Shown piece after piece: positions 24,495-34,156 of a stretch of 55,578 nt of DNA. Position numbers and translations under genes: made by a program. This DNA is from Bacillota bacterium (lineage in GTDB: Bacteria > Bacillota_A > Clostridia > Lachnospirales > Lachnospiraceae). The stretch covers positions 1-55,578 of the forward strand of contig JAEZTQ010000052.1 of assembly GCA_023443625.1 (NCBI GenBank), read 5' to 3'. The notes beneath the pieces are model-generated. The model had not been told where the DNA came from. It saw nothing but the letters and a program-made list of their open reading frames with translations, and did not search any database. The stretch's first letter is position 1, and each line of letters starts with the position of its first letter.

Positions 24495-26738
24495 ATGCAT
24501 TTTGACAGCTCCTATTTTGAGGACGAAATAAGAGAAGGTTTTTATATACCAGGAATGGTAAAAAGATCCTGGGCGGTACAGATGGAAGTATTAAATGTTA
24601 TTACTGATATCTGTGAGAAAAATGGTATCAGATGATTTGCTGATTGTGGTACTCTTCTTGGCGCAGTAAGACATGGAGGCTTTATTCCATGGGATGATGA
24701 CCTTGATATATGTATGCTGCGTGAAGATTATATCAGATTCAATAAGGTGATAAGGGACAGTGTACCGGAAGGATACAGGGTTCTGAATTTTGAATTTGAG
24801 GATGAATATGATGATTTTATCACAAGAGTGACAAATAGCAGTGAAATCGGAATAGGTGTTGACCATTTAAAAAATAACCATGGATTCCCCTACGTTGCAG
24901 GTGTTGATGTCTTTCCATTAGACTATCTGATGAAAAATGATGAGAATGAGGAAAAACGCAGGGTGCAGGCCCGTACTTTATGGTATTTGGCAGAGGATAT
25001 CAAAAAAGAAAGGGTTAAATTATCTGATGACAAACTGGCTGCGCGTGTGCATGAGATTGCAGGAATAACACCAGAAAGTAGACTTCCACAGGTAGCACGA
25101 CTTCTGCGTGTAATAGAGGAAGTTTTTAAGAATTGTCATGGAGAGAAATCTGATAAAGTTGCTCTGATGCCTTACTATATCAAGAATAAAAGTCATATTT
25201 ATCCTGTTGAATATTTTAGAGAAAGTGTCAGACTGCCTTTTGAGCAGATGCTGATTAATGTTCCGGCAGCTTATTCGGATGTACTTACAATCGAATATGG
25301 AGACTGGTTTGTGGCATCTAAAAAGGGTGGAGTTCATGACTATCCATATTATAAGGAACAGGAGAATATCCTTCTTGCAAATAAAGGTACTGCACCATAC
25401 CATTATGTGTTTAACGAAATTGATAGTAGTATAGAAGAAGATAGGAAAAGGCATGCTATTTTAATTGATGAGAAGGCAAAGCTTCTCAGCTCTTTGGATG
25501 ACAAGCATCAACAGGTCAAAACTTTTATTGATAAGAAGAACATTCCGATGGCAATGGACCTTTTGGTACAGTGTCAGGGTGTTGCAATAACCGTGGGCAC
25601 AGCTATAGATGAAGAGCAGGGGGAGGGTCACCCTACAGTTAATCTTCTAGAGAATTACTGTGAGATGGTGTATGAACTACATGAAAAACTGGTTGCTTCA
25701 GAACGAGTTAATACATTTCAGGAAAGTAAGAAACTTTCAAAACTTTTGATGGCAATACAGAAGAGTTATCGTAATGATATAAAGCGAAAAGCAAAAATTA
25801 TTTTTATGCCGGTCAAAGCCAGCGACTGGTCAGGTATGGAAAGGTTGTACATTGAGTTTGCTAAGAACAGTGAAAATGATGTATATGTAATGCCGGTTCC
25901 ATATGCTAAAAGAGATGATAATGGGATACCGCTGGCGGAAACAGAAGCAGAGACTGGATTTCCAGAAAATCTCCCTTTGATTAAATATAGCCAGTTTGAT
26001 TTCAATAAAGAGCATCCGGATGTGATTGTTATTCAGAATCCATTTGATGAGTATAAGAGTGGAATGACTGTTCATCCCTTCTATTTTGCTAAGAATTTGA
26101 AAAAATATACAAATAGTTTGGTGTATTGCCATAGTTTCATCCTTGATGATATAGAAGACGGTGATGAAAAACCTCTTGCAACAGCAAAGGAATATATTGT
26201 TTCTCCAGGAGTATTGTATGCTGATGAGATATATGTTCCAAGTGATAATATGAGAAATGTTTATCTGAAAGTACTATGTTCCATGGCTGGTATAAGCAGT
26301 AAGTGGGAATGGGAACAAAAAATCAAAGTATTAAAAGATAGAGATTCTGAAGCTATGGATAATATGGGAGATATTCCTGATAAGAAAAGAATATTATTCT
26401 ATACGGGCCTATCAGATTATTATGCATATAAGGATGTTGCAATAGAATGGGTGAGAAATTCACTAAAAAACTTTGAAGCTCAAAAGGATAGATTGGACGT
26501 TATCTGGGTTCAAGAGGATGAACTGGGTGATAATCTCGCGATGGTTTGCCCATCTGTATATGAGCAATATATAGATCTGAGGGATAAATTTGTTGCAAAT
26601 AACAATGGTAGTATCTCTTCAATCAGAGATATTAAGAAACTGATTTCGTCTGCAGATGCTTACTATGGATCTGCTGGATATGTTATGAACCTGTGCACCA
26701 GGGAAAAGATGCCGGTTATGATGAGGAAGATTTCCTGA
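24495..26738 (+). pseudogene. LicD-family phosphotransferase with in-frame TGA
   Basis: Translation from ATG at 24495 gives 46 codons, then TGA at 24633-24635, then an uninterrupted 700-codon frame. The stop falls just before FADCGTLLGAVRHGG and FIPWDDDLDI, the nucleotidyltransferase-fold catalytic core of LicD proteins. TGG (Trp) is the likely ancestral codon. The first part should transfer a CDP-linked polyol or choline phosphate to a glycan. After a coiled-coil middle (about residues 300-370) the C-terminal half resembles a glycosyl- or glycerophosphotransferase domain (DWSGMERLYIEFAKNS, YCHSFILDDIED). Because the ATG in the core (24714) lies after the metal motif, a restart would give a dead enzyme. 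A sequencing error or stop-codon readthrough are alternatives. Confidence 0.8.
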
Positions 26739-26860
26739 TTTCCTGCCGCTCCCTATTGTAGTGGTAGCACAGGTGCTATCACCGCTAAGTATATGGTTGA
26801 TATTAGGCAGCATAGCAGAGTTGACTATCAAAATAACAGGATAAGCTTATAACTACAAGG

Positions 26861-26888
26861 CCTCATGTCAGAAAGACATGGGGTTTTT
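26861..26888 (+). terminator. rho-independent terminator after the LicD gene
   Basis: CCTCATGTC pairs with GACATGGGG around a 5-base loop (one G-T pair) and is followed by TTTTT. It closes the surface-polymer region. Confidence 0.85.
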
Positions 26889-27342
26889 CTTGTGGCTCTA
26901 CTTCAAAGTGTTGGGGCATGATAGTTTCAAATCATGCTCAATCACTGGACTTTATTCAGCAAATCTATATTTACCATCACAAGAATTGCTAAATAAAATG
27001 AAGTTAGAAGATTATTATGTATATGCATATGACGTCCATGATGGTTACGAATCTATGTGGAACATCAATATGTCAATATCAATACAGGAAAATGATGAAA
27101 TATCTTATAAATCAAAACTGACATATGAAAACCAATTCAAAGGATATATTAATGCAATTTTAACACTTGGAATTTGTGTCAGTATCATATTAGGTATAGA
27201 GGAAGTATGTTACCGTATATTTTATTTGGTATTGTTGAATGTTTGATGGCAGTGTTTATACCCATTGTAATTTTAAATGCGTTGGATAAAAAAGAAGATT
27301 TATTATACCGTTTACCTAAACATGCGAGAAAATCTATTGACA
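26889..27342 (+). pseudogene. probable decayed membrane-protein gene in two frames
   Basis: A frame open to 27246 encodes a soluble-looking stretch ending in a hydrophobic helix (INAILTLGICVSIILG). Its only early ATG at 26878 lies inside the terminator stem. A second frame starts with ATG at 27207 and stops at 27353, encoding 48 residues with a hydrophobic helix (FGIVECLMAVFIPIVIL) and a basic tail. Together they look like one membrane-protein gene split by a frameshift near 27200 and lacking its start. I cannot name the family. Confidence 0.35.
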
Positions 27343-27371
27343 TTGACATATAAAAGGTATAATGATATACT
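27343..27371 (+). promoter_or_regulatory. promoter of the tetrapyrrole/cobalamin operon
   Basis: TTGACA at 27343-27348 and TATACT at 27366-27371 have a 17-bp spacer. It lies just upstream of the cobalamin aptamer. A second TTGACA directly precedes it and is spaced 15 bp from TATAAT at 27358. Confidence 0.7.
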
Positions 27372-27392
27372 TTAGAGTAGAAAATTTAGATT

Positions 27393-27571
27393 TTAAGGTG
27401 CTTGGTATTGCGTAAATTTACATGTAGTCCAAGATAATAGGGAAATGGGTGCAAAGCCCATACGGTCTCGCCGCTGTAAAGGAAGAATCATGTCTGGAAA
27501 AATCACTGTGAAGAGGATTCATGGGAAGATAAGATATGGTGATGATGCCTGAGTCAGAAGACCTGCCTTAA
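27393..27571 (+). promoter_or_regulatory. cobalamin riboswitch
   Basis: The aptamer is closed by TTAAGG at 27393-27398 pairing with CCTTAA at 27566-27571. Inside are the conserved AATAGGGAA, GGGTGCAAAGCCC stem-loop, GCCGCTGTAA (B12 box) and a closing GATGATGCCTGAGTCAGAAG segment. Adenosylcobalamin binding is expected to favour the terminator at 27647-27681 and shut off hemA and the downstream biosynthetic genes. Confidence 0.93.
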
Positions 27572-27646
27572 GATAGTAATACACTTATTTACGAATGATG
27601 ATTAGGTGTAATTGCGATAGTATAATAAGATACTGTCTTCTTTTAC

Positions 27647-27681
27647 GTCTTTTACAATTTATTTGTAAGAGGCTTTTTTTT
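27647..27681 (+). terminator. riboswitch-controlled terminator
   Basis: An 11-bp stem (GTCTTTTACAA with TTGTAAGAGGC) with a 5-base loop is followed by eight T residues, just before the hemA ribosome binding site. A second hairpin (GATAGTAT/ATACTGTC) lies upstream and may serve as an alternative structure. Confidence 0.85.
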
Positions 27682-27710
27682 GTATACAATCAATTTATTG
27701 GAGGAAAAAA

Positions 27711-28934
27711 GTGGGAATTCGCATGGTGGGAATTGATCATAATAAAGCATCTATCGAGGAGAGAGAAGTTTTTTCGTTCACGAAAAAAATGACGGCGGAT
27801 GTTTTACTTGTTTTAAAAGAGATAGAAGGGATTAATGGCTGTATTATACTATCAACATGCAACCGAATGGAATTGTGGGTAAGTTGTTTGGATGAGTTTG
27901 AAACTTCTATTTATGATATTTTATGTTCAATCAAGAAAGTAGATGACTATCAATATAGACATTGCTTTGTTGAATGTAGTGGTAATGAGGCAATTGAACA
28001 TTTGTTTTACACGACTTGTGGATTGAAGTCGAAAATTATTGGAGAAGATCAGATTTTGACACAGGTAAAGGAAGCTTTGGAAATCAGTAGAGAAAACTAC
28101 TGTACTGACAATGTATTAGAAACACTGTTTCGCATCGCTGTTAGTGCAGCAAAGCAGGTCAAGACACAGATACATTTATCTTTGGTCAATTCTTCAGTTA
28201 TTCATCGTGTAATTTATGAACTTAAATCATGTGATTATGTTTTTCAAGGTAAAAGATGTCTTGTAATCGGAAATGGGGAAATGGGGAAATTAGCTGCAAC
28301 AAAGCTTAAAGAGGAAGAATCAGAGGTTACAGTCACTGTTAGACAGTATAGAAGCGGCATTGTTGAAATACCTGTAGGATGCAACCGAATCAATTATGGT
28401 GAACGTTTTGACCATATTAACGAATACGATATGGTAATAAGTGCTACCGCAAGCCCGAATATGACAATTCTGCATGAACATTTAAGCAACCTGAGATTTG
28501 ATAAACCGATTGTTTTTATTGATTTAGCTGTACCAAGAGATATAGATCCTATAATAGCGGAATTAACAAATGTGACATTATACGATATTGATCATTTTAA
28601 TGTAGACACGATATCTGATGAGATGAAAGTTCAGATTTGCCAAATTGATGAGCTGCTCCGAGCTAAGATGCAAGACTTTATTTCTTGGTATGAATGTAGA
28701 GATGTCATTCCGGTTATACAGGCTGTTAGTGAGAATGCAGCGGTCGATGTTGGTATGAGAATAGATAAAACGATAAAAAAAATCGAAATGGACAGTATGG
28801 ATAAAGAATTATTAGCAACATTGGTACATTCCGCAACAAATAAAGTTGTAAGCAAGTTGATGTTTGGCTTAAGAGATAATGTGAGTACAACTACGTTCCT
28901 AGAGTGCATGGATGCATTAAAAAATATGTATTAG
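27711..28934 (+). CDS. hemA: glutamyl-tRNA reductase
   Basis: This NADPH enzyme reduces glutamyl-tRNA to glutamate-1-semialdehyde, the first step of the C5 tetrapyrrole route. The 407-residue protein has the catalytic Cys50 in [20 protein letters not shown], an NADPH fold with [11 protein letters not shown] and the C-terminal helical dimerisation domain. GTG at 27711 with GGAGG seven bases upstream is the start. Placement directly behind a cobalamin riboswitch means that tetrapyrrole entry is throttled by the end product B12. The gene begins a run of closely spaced genes that continues to cbiC. Confidence 0.96.
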   Translation: MGIRMVGIDHNKASIEEREVFSFTKKMTADVLLVLKEIEGINGCIILSTCNRMELWVSCLDEFETSIYDILCSIKKVDDYQYRHCFVECSGNEAIEHLFYTTCGLKSKIIGEDQILTQVKEALEISRENYCTDNVLETLFRIAVSAAKQVKTQIHLSLVNSSVIHRVIYELKSCDYVFQGKRCLVIGNGEMGKLAATKLKEEESEVTVTVRQYRSGIVEIPVGCNRINYGERFDHINEYDMVISATASPNMTILHEHLSNLRFDKPIVFIDLAVPRDIDPIIAELTNVTLYDIDHFNVDTISDEMKVQICQIDELLRAKMQDFISWYECRDVIPVIQAVSENAAVDVGMRIDKTIKKIEMDSMDKELLATLVHSATNKVVSKLMFGLRDNVSTTTFLECMDALKNMY

Positions 28935-28946
28935 GAGAAATGATTG

Positions 28947-29414
28947 ATGTCTGATAAAAAGGTGTATTTCCCAATATTTGTTGATTTAAGTGAGAAACAA
29001 ATTTTGGTATTTGGTGGTGGGGAAATTGCTACAAGAAGAATTTTGTCTTTGCTGGACTTTGGAGGCGATATTAAAGTTGTAGCTCCAAAATGTACCAATG
29101 AGATTTTGGAACTATCTACTCAGAAATTACTTGTTCATGAGAAAAGGTGTTATATAGAGGGAGAGATTCAGCTACCTTATATGGTACTGGCAGCGACAAA
29201 TGATTCTAATGTCAATCAGCAGATATATTATGAGTGTAAGCAAAAAGGAATTCTTGTGAATGTAACTTCAGATCAGACAAAATCAGATTTCTTTTTTCCG
29301 GGACTTGTTATGGAAGAACCAATCGTAATTGGTGTTACAGCAAGTGGTAAGGATCATAAGAAGGCTAAAAGGATTACAGAGCAAATAAAAGAAATGCTAA
29401 AAGGTGAGAGGTAA
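28947..29414 (+). CDS. precorrin-2 dehydrogenase (SirC/Met8-like)
   Basis: The enzyme oxidises precorrin-2 to sirohydrochlorin with NAD+. The 155-residue product contains the FPIFVDLSEKQILVFGGGEIATRR dinucleotide fold, LAATNDSNVNQQIYYEC and the short dimerisation segment DFFFPGLVMEEPIVIGVTASG. It lacks the methyltransferase part of CysG, which is supplied by the CobA-HemD fusion two genes on. Cobalt insertion is done by CbiK, encoded at the far end of the cluster. ATG at 28947 has AGGAGAA upstream; a TTG immediately before it is less likely. Confidence 0.92.
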   Translation: MSDKKVYFPIFVDLSEKQILVFGGGEIATRRILSLLDFGGDIKVVAPKCTNEILELSTQKLLVHEKRCYIEGEIQLPYMVLAATNDSNVNQQIYYECKQKGILVNVTSDQTKSDFFFPGLVMEEPIVIGVTASGKDHKKAKRITEQIKEMLKGER

Positions 29415-29416
29415 GT

Positions 29417-30304
29417 ATGAGAAAACTACGTATTGGAAGCAGAGAAAGTGAACTGGCAATAAGGCAGTCTCAAATACTCATTGATTCTATAAAAAAATAT
29501 CACAATGATATAGATGTCGAGCTAATTACAATGAAGACTACGGGTGATATCATTTTAGATAAAAGCCTGGACAAAATTGGTGGAAAAGGTCTCTTTGTGA
29601 AGGAACTTGATATCGCACTGATTGAAGGAAGAAGTGACTTATCGGTACATAGCTTAAAGGATATGCCCATGGAAACACCAGATGAATTACCGATTGTTGC
29701 ATTTTCAAAAAGGGAGGATCCAAGAGACGCTTTGATTTTGCCGTTGGGATGTGATGAAATTAACACAGAATTGCCCATTGGATGCTCCAGTCAGAGACGA
29801 ATGCTTCAAATGAAGAAGATATATCCAGATGCAAATTACAAAGGTATCAGGGGCAATGTTCTTACAAGACTTAAAAAACTTGATAGAGGAGAATATGGTG
29901 CTCTGATTTTAGCTGTTGCAGGTTTAAAGAGATTGGGATTAGAACATCGTATCAGCAGAATTTTTTCCTCGGAAGAAATCATACCTGCGGCTGGACAGGG
30001 GATCTTGGCTGTACAGGGAAGAAGAGGAGAAGATTTTGAATGTTTAAAGCAATTTCATAATGAGGAAGCAGCTTTTGAGGCATTATGTGAGAGAGCATTT
30101 GTAAAAATTTTAGATGGAGGATGTAGCTCTCCAGTTGCAGCCTATGCAAAGGTTGAAGCTGAAATGATTAAAGTAACAGGCTTATATTATGATGAGATAA
30201 CTGGTGATTATATTACAGGTAGCCTTACAGGTAATAAGGAAGATGCCAAGCAACTTGGTCAAGTATTGGCAAACAAACTTAGAACGGAATGGAGTATGCG
30301 ATGA
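29417..30304 (+). CDS. hemC: porphobilinogen deaminase (hydroxymethylbilane synthase)
   Basis: It polymerises four porphobilinogens to hydroxymethylbilane. The 295-residue protein starts with LRIGSRESELAIRQ and contains TTGDIILDKSLDKIGGKGLFVKE. Also present are the RPEDPRDA-like KREDPRDAL and the GGCSSPVAAY motif, whose Cys attaches the dipyrromethane cofactor. GGTGAGAGG precedes the ATG. Its stop overlaps the ATG of the next gene (ATGA). Confidence 0.97.
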   Translation: MRKLRIGSRESELAIRQSQILIDSIKKYHNDIDVELITMKTTGDIILDKSLDKIGGKGLFVKELDIALIEGRSDLSVHSLKDMPMETPDELPIVAFSKREDPRDALILPLGCDEINTELPIGCSSQRRMLQMKKIYPDANYKGIRGNVLTRLKKLDRGEYGALILAVAGLKRLGLEHRISRIFSSEEIIPAAGQGILAVQGRRGEDFECLKQFHNEEAAFEALCERAFVKILDGGCSSPVAAYAKVEAEMIKVTGLYYDEITGDYITGSLTGNKEDAKQLGQVLANKLRTEWSMR

Positions 30305-31809
30305 GAAAAGGAAAGGTTTGGCTTGTGGGAGCAGGTCCTTCTGAAACGGATTTACTTACAATAAAAGCAAAAAAGGTAATTGAACAAGCTGATGTAGTGG
30401 TTTACGACAGACTGGTTGGACAGGGAATCCTCATGCTGATACCAGAAACAGCAAGGTGCATTGATGTTGGGAAGAGAGCTGGTAATCACACCATGCCTCA
30501 GGAAGAAATCAATCAGATTATGTTAGAAGAAGCGCTTCTAGGTAAATACGTAGTTCGACTTAAGGGTGGAGATCCGTTCTTATTTGGAAGAGGTGGAGAA
30601 GAACTAGAGCTATTAAGTGAATATGATATTCCTTATGAAATCGTCCCGGGAATCACATCTGCAATATCAGTTCCAGCATATCATGGAATTCCAGTAACCC
30701 ATCGTGATTACTGCTCCTCCGTACATATCATTACGGGGCATAAAGGAAAGGATAAGCAATATGATATAGATTTTGAAGCTCTTGTTCGCACTGGGGGAAC
30801 GTTGGTGTTCTTAATGGGTGCTTCTGCACTTTCGGATATCTGTAATGGACTCATTAGTGCAGGTATGGCAAATGATATGCCAGCTGCAATTTTGCATAAA
30901 GGAACAACATCAAAACAGAAACGAATTGTAGCGACAATACGCACACTAGAACAGGAAGTGAGAAAGCAAGGGGTTGAAACTCCAGCTATTATTGTAGTGG
31001 GTAAAGCGTGTCAACTTGCGAGTGATTTTTCGTGGTATGAAAAATTACCACTAGCTGGAAAGAAGATTTTGGTTACAAGACCTAAGGAACTGATATCAAC
31101 CCTTTCAGAAAAATTGAAAAGCAAGGGGGCAGAAGTTCTGGAGATTCCTACAATACGAATCAAACCAATAAAAGAAAACGAAAGACTGAAAGATGCTCTT
31201 TTATGTATGGAACAATTTCAGTGGTTGGTGTTTACAAGTACTTCTGGAGTAGATGTTTTTTTTGATGCGATGCGAGAAGAGAGAATGGATATTAGAAGAT
31301 TGGCAGGTATCAAAATTGCAGTGGTTGGAGAAGGAACCAGGCGGAAAGTAGAGGAAAAGGGAATTCTAATTAATATAATACCTGAAATATATGATGGTAG
31401 ATCACTTGGAGAAGTTGTCAGAAGGAATTGCTTAGATGGGGATCAAATATTGATACCAAGGGCTAGTATGGGGAATGACGAAATAGTGGACGAAATAAGA
31501 AAGAATCCTTTACTAAAAGTGTTAGATATACCTACATATGATACGGTATATACAGTACCTGACATTATTAATTTACAAGAAGAGTTTGAACAAGGAAATA
31601 TTGATTTTGCAGTATTTACGAGTAAATCTACGGTCAAAGGCTTTATCCAGGCAACCGGAGAATTAGATTACAGCTTGGTGAATGCAGTTTGCATTGGAGA
31701 GCAAACGAAAGCAGAAGCTAAAAAGTATAACATGACAACTTGGGTGGCACCAAAAGCAACCATTGACAGCTTGGTTGAAACGATAGAGGAATTAACAGGC
31801 GTACGATAA
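30301..31809 (+). CDS. cobA-hemD: fused uroporphyrinogen-III C-methyltransferase / uroporphyrinogen-III synthase
   Basis: The 502-residue fusion closes hydroxymethylbilane to uroporphyrinogen III and methylates it twice to precorrin-2. Residues about 1-245 are a SUMT domain (VWLVGAGPSETDLLTIKA, VVRLKGGDPFLFGRGGEE, the PGITSAISVPAYHGIPVTHR loop). Residues about 255-500 are the bilobed HemD domain (KILVTRPKELISTL, LVFTSTSGVDVFFDA, VFTSKSTVKGF). Such fusions are common in clostridia and channel flux to B12. ATG at 30301 has GGAG upstream and overlaps the hemC stop. An in-frame ATG at 30289 is less likely. Confidence 0.96.
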   Translation: MRKGKVWLVGAGPSETDLLTIKAKKVIEQADVVVYDRLVGQGILMLIPETARCIDVGKRAGNHTMPQEEINQIMLEEALLGKYVVRLKGGDPFLFGRGGEELELLSEYDIPYEIVPGITSAISVPAYHGIPVTHRDYCSSVHIITGHKGKDKQYDIDFEALVRTGGTLVFLMGASALSDICNGLISAGMANDMPAAILHKGTTSKQKRIVATIRTLEQEVRKQGVETPAIIVVGKACQLASDFSWYEKLPLAGKKILVTRPKELISTLSEKLKSKGAEVLEIPTIRIKPIKENERLKDALLCMEQFQWLVFTSTSGVDVFFDAMREERMDIRRLAGIKIAVVGEGTRRKVEEKGILINIIPEIYDGRSLGEVVRRNCLDGDQILIPRASMGNDEIVDEIRKNPLLKVLDIPTYDTVYTVPDIINLQEEFEQGNIDFAVFTSKSTVKGFIQATGELDYSLVNAVCIGEQTKAEAKKYNMTTWVAPKATIDSLVETIEELTGVR

Positions 31810-31848
31810 AGATGTCTTTATGAAATAGAGAGAGGATTGACGGTAAGT

Positions 31849-32832
31849 ATGGATATAACGCAAAGACCAAGAAGATTAAGAAATAATGCAGTACTCCGAA
31901 AAATGGTGAGGGAAACAAGGGTGGATAGTTCATCGTTGGTTTATCCTATGTTTATTAAAGAGGGAATTGGCATAGAAGAAGAAATAAGCTCGATGGAAGG
32001 ACAATTTCGCTATAGTATAGATCGTCTTCCCTATAAAATAGAGGCATTAGCCAATGCCGGAATTGACAAAGTCTTATTATTTGGAATCCCAGAGGAAAAG
32101 AATGCGTGTGGAAGCGCAGCCTTTGATGAAAATGGGATTATTCAGAAAGCACTACGTTCTTTAAAAGAGAATTTTCCTCAGATGTACTGCATCACAGATG
32201 TATGTATGTGTGAATACACCTCCCATGGTCATTGTGGAATTTTAAAAGGAGATACCGTTGATAACGACCAAACTTTAGAATATTTGGCGAAAATAGCATT
32301 GTCACATGTACAGGCAGGAGCTGATCTGATTGCTCCTTCGGATATGATGGATGGTAGGATAAGTACGATTAGAAGAATGTTAGATAGCAATCATTTTGAA
32401 GATATACCAATCATGTCTTATGCTGTGAAATATGCATCGGCTTTTTATGGTCCATTCCGGGAGGCGGCAGGTTCAGCTCCCACTTTTGGTGATCGAAAGA
32501 CTTATCAAATGGATTATCACAATAAAAGAGAAGCAATCAAAGAAGCATTACTTGATATCGAAGAGGGTGCAGATATGATTATGGTAAAGCCGGCGCTTTC
32601 GTACCATGATGTGATAAACGAAGTGTCGAATTCGGTTAGGGTTCCGGTTGCAGCGTATAGTGTAAGCGGAGAGTATGCAATGGTAAAAGCAGCGGCTAAA
32701 GCAGGATTTATTCAGGAAAGTGATATTATATGCGAAATGGCAGCAGGCGCATATCGTGCAGGAGCAAATATTTATATCACTTATTTCGCAAATGAACTTG
32801 CAAGATATATTGGCGAAGGGAGGATTGGTTAA
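31849..32832 (+). CDS. hemB: delta-aminolevulinic acid dehydratase (porphobilinogen synthase)
   Basis: It condenses two 5-aminolevulinates to porphobilinogen. The roughly 327-residue barrel has the zinc-site cluster DVCMCEYTSHGHCG and both active-site lysines, in MSYAVKYASAFYGPF and MIMVKPALSYHDV. The N terminus RPRRLRNN is typical. ATG at 31849 is preferred; a TTG at 31837 in the same frame sits directly on the AGAGAGG ribosome binding site. The stop overlaps the hemL start. Confidence 0.97.
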   Translation: MDITQRPRRLRNNAVLRKMVRETRVDSSSLVYPMFIKEGIGIEEEISSMEGQFRYSIDRLPYKIEALANAGIDKVLLFGIPEEKNACGSAAFDENGIIQKALRSLKENFPQMYCITDVCMCEYTSHGHCGILKGDTVDNDQTLEYLAKIALSHVQAGADLIAPSDMMDGRISTIRRMLDSNHFEDIPIMSYAVKYASAFYGPFREAAGSAPTFGDRKTYQMDYHNKREAIKEALLDIEEGADMIMVKPALSYHDVINEVSNSVRVPVAAYSVSGEYAMVKAAAKAGFIQESDIICEMAAGAYRAGANIYITYFANELARYIGEGRIG

Positions 32833-34118
32833 TGACCAGGTCGGAAGAACTTTTTCATGAAGCACTGAAATATATACCGGGAGGAGTAAATAGTCCGGTA
32901 AGGGCATTTGGCTCTGTCGGTGATAGTCCAAGATTTATCAGTCATTCAGATGGACCTTATTTGTATGACATTGATGGTACGAGATATATTGATTATATCT
33001 GTTCTTGGGGACCAATGATTTTAGGTCATAATCATCCAAAAGTGTTGGAAGGTGTTTTGCAGGCATGCCAAAATGGATTAAGCTTTGGAGCTGTTACAGA
33101 GATTGAAGTTAAAATGGCAAAAATGATTTGCGAACTGGTTCCTTCCATTGATATGGTTCGAATGGTGAATTCAGGTACAGAAGCGGTTATGAGCGCAATC
33201 CGGGTTGCAAGGGGATACACTGGCCGTGATAAGATTATTAAATTCAATGGGTGCTATCATGGACATAGCGATGGTTTGCTCGTACAAGCGGGGTCAGGCG
33301 TTATGTCAGGAGGTGTTCCGGATAGCTTGGGCGTACCAAAAGGATGTACAGCAGATACACTTACAGCAAATTATAATGACCTTATAGGTGTGCAGGAATT
33401 ATTCAACCAGTATGGAAGAGAAATCGCAGCAATCATTGTTGAGCCTATCGCAGCCAATATGGGAGTGGTGCTTCCTAAAGAAGGATTTTTACAGGGACTT
33501 AGAAAGCTGTGTGATGAGAATGGAACGGTGTTGATTTTTGATGAAGTAATCACTGGCTTTCGACTTGGAATTGATGGTGCACAAGGATATTTTGGGGTCA
33601 CTCCGGATTTGACCACCTATGGGAAAATTATTGGTGCAGGAATGCCGGTCGGAGCATATGGTGGTCGCAGAGAAATTATGGAGGTAGTAGCACCTCTTGG
33701 AGCTGTTTATCAGGCTGGTACCTTAAGTGGCAATCCGGTTGCAATGACAGCAGGCTACACACAGCTCACAATTTTAAACGAGAATCCGGACTATTATACT
33801 AAGCTAAGTCAGAATGGCGAGTGGCTATTTGCCGAGATTGAGAAGAAATTCAAACGAGCTGGTAAATCATTTCAAATGAATTATGCAGGTTCCTTAGGCA
33901 GTCTGTTTTTTGCCAAGGAAGAAGTGTATGATTATTCGTCCGCAAAGAATTCAGATACGGAACAATATATGGTATTTTTTAAACATATGCTGAAGAATGG
34001 GATTTATTTGGCTCCTGCACAGTTTGAAGCGATGTTTTTATCAGTGGCACATAGGGAGGATGAAATAAAACAAACCTTGAATGTGATTGATAGTTATTTA
34101 GAAGCTACAGTGAACTAA
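32832..34118 (+). CDS. hemL: glutamate-1-semialdehyde 2,1-aminomutase
   Basis: This PLP enzyme converts glutamate-1-semialdehyde to 5-aminolevulinate. The 428-residue product has NSGTEAVMSAIRVARG, the KFNGCYHGHSDG loop, LIFDEVITGFR with the PLP-ring Asp, and the Schiff-base Lys in TTYGKIIGAGMPVGAYGG. Its ATG overlaps the hemB stop (TTAATG). Together with hemA it completes the C5 pathway inside the B12 operon. Confidence 0.97.
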   Translation: MTRSEELFHEALKYIPGGVNSPVRAFGSVGDSPRFISHSDGPYLYDIDGTRYIDYICSWGPMILGHNHPKVLEGVLQACQNGLSFGAVTEIEVKMAKMICELVPSIDMVRMVNSGTEAVMSAIRVARGYTGRDKIIKFNGCYHGHSDGLLVQAGSGVMSGGVPDSLGVPKGCTADTLTANYNDLIGVQELFNQYGREIAAIIVEPIAANMGVVLPKEGFLQGLRKLCDENGTVLIFDEVITGFRLGIDGAQGYFGVTPDLTTYGKIIGAGMPVGAYGGRREIMEVVAPLGAVYQAGTLSGNPVAMTAGYTQLTILNENPDYYTKLSQNGEWLFAEIEKKFKRAGKSFQMNYAGSLGSLFFAKEEVYDYSSAKNSDTEQYMVFFKHMLKNGIYLAPAQFEAMFLSVAHREDEIKQTLNVIDSYLEATVN

Positions 34119-34156
34119 AATTTGGTTTAATTCTTTGAAAGGAGGGTTGGATTCAC

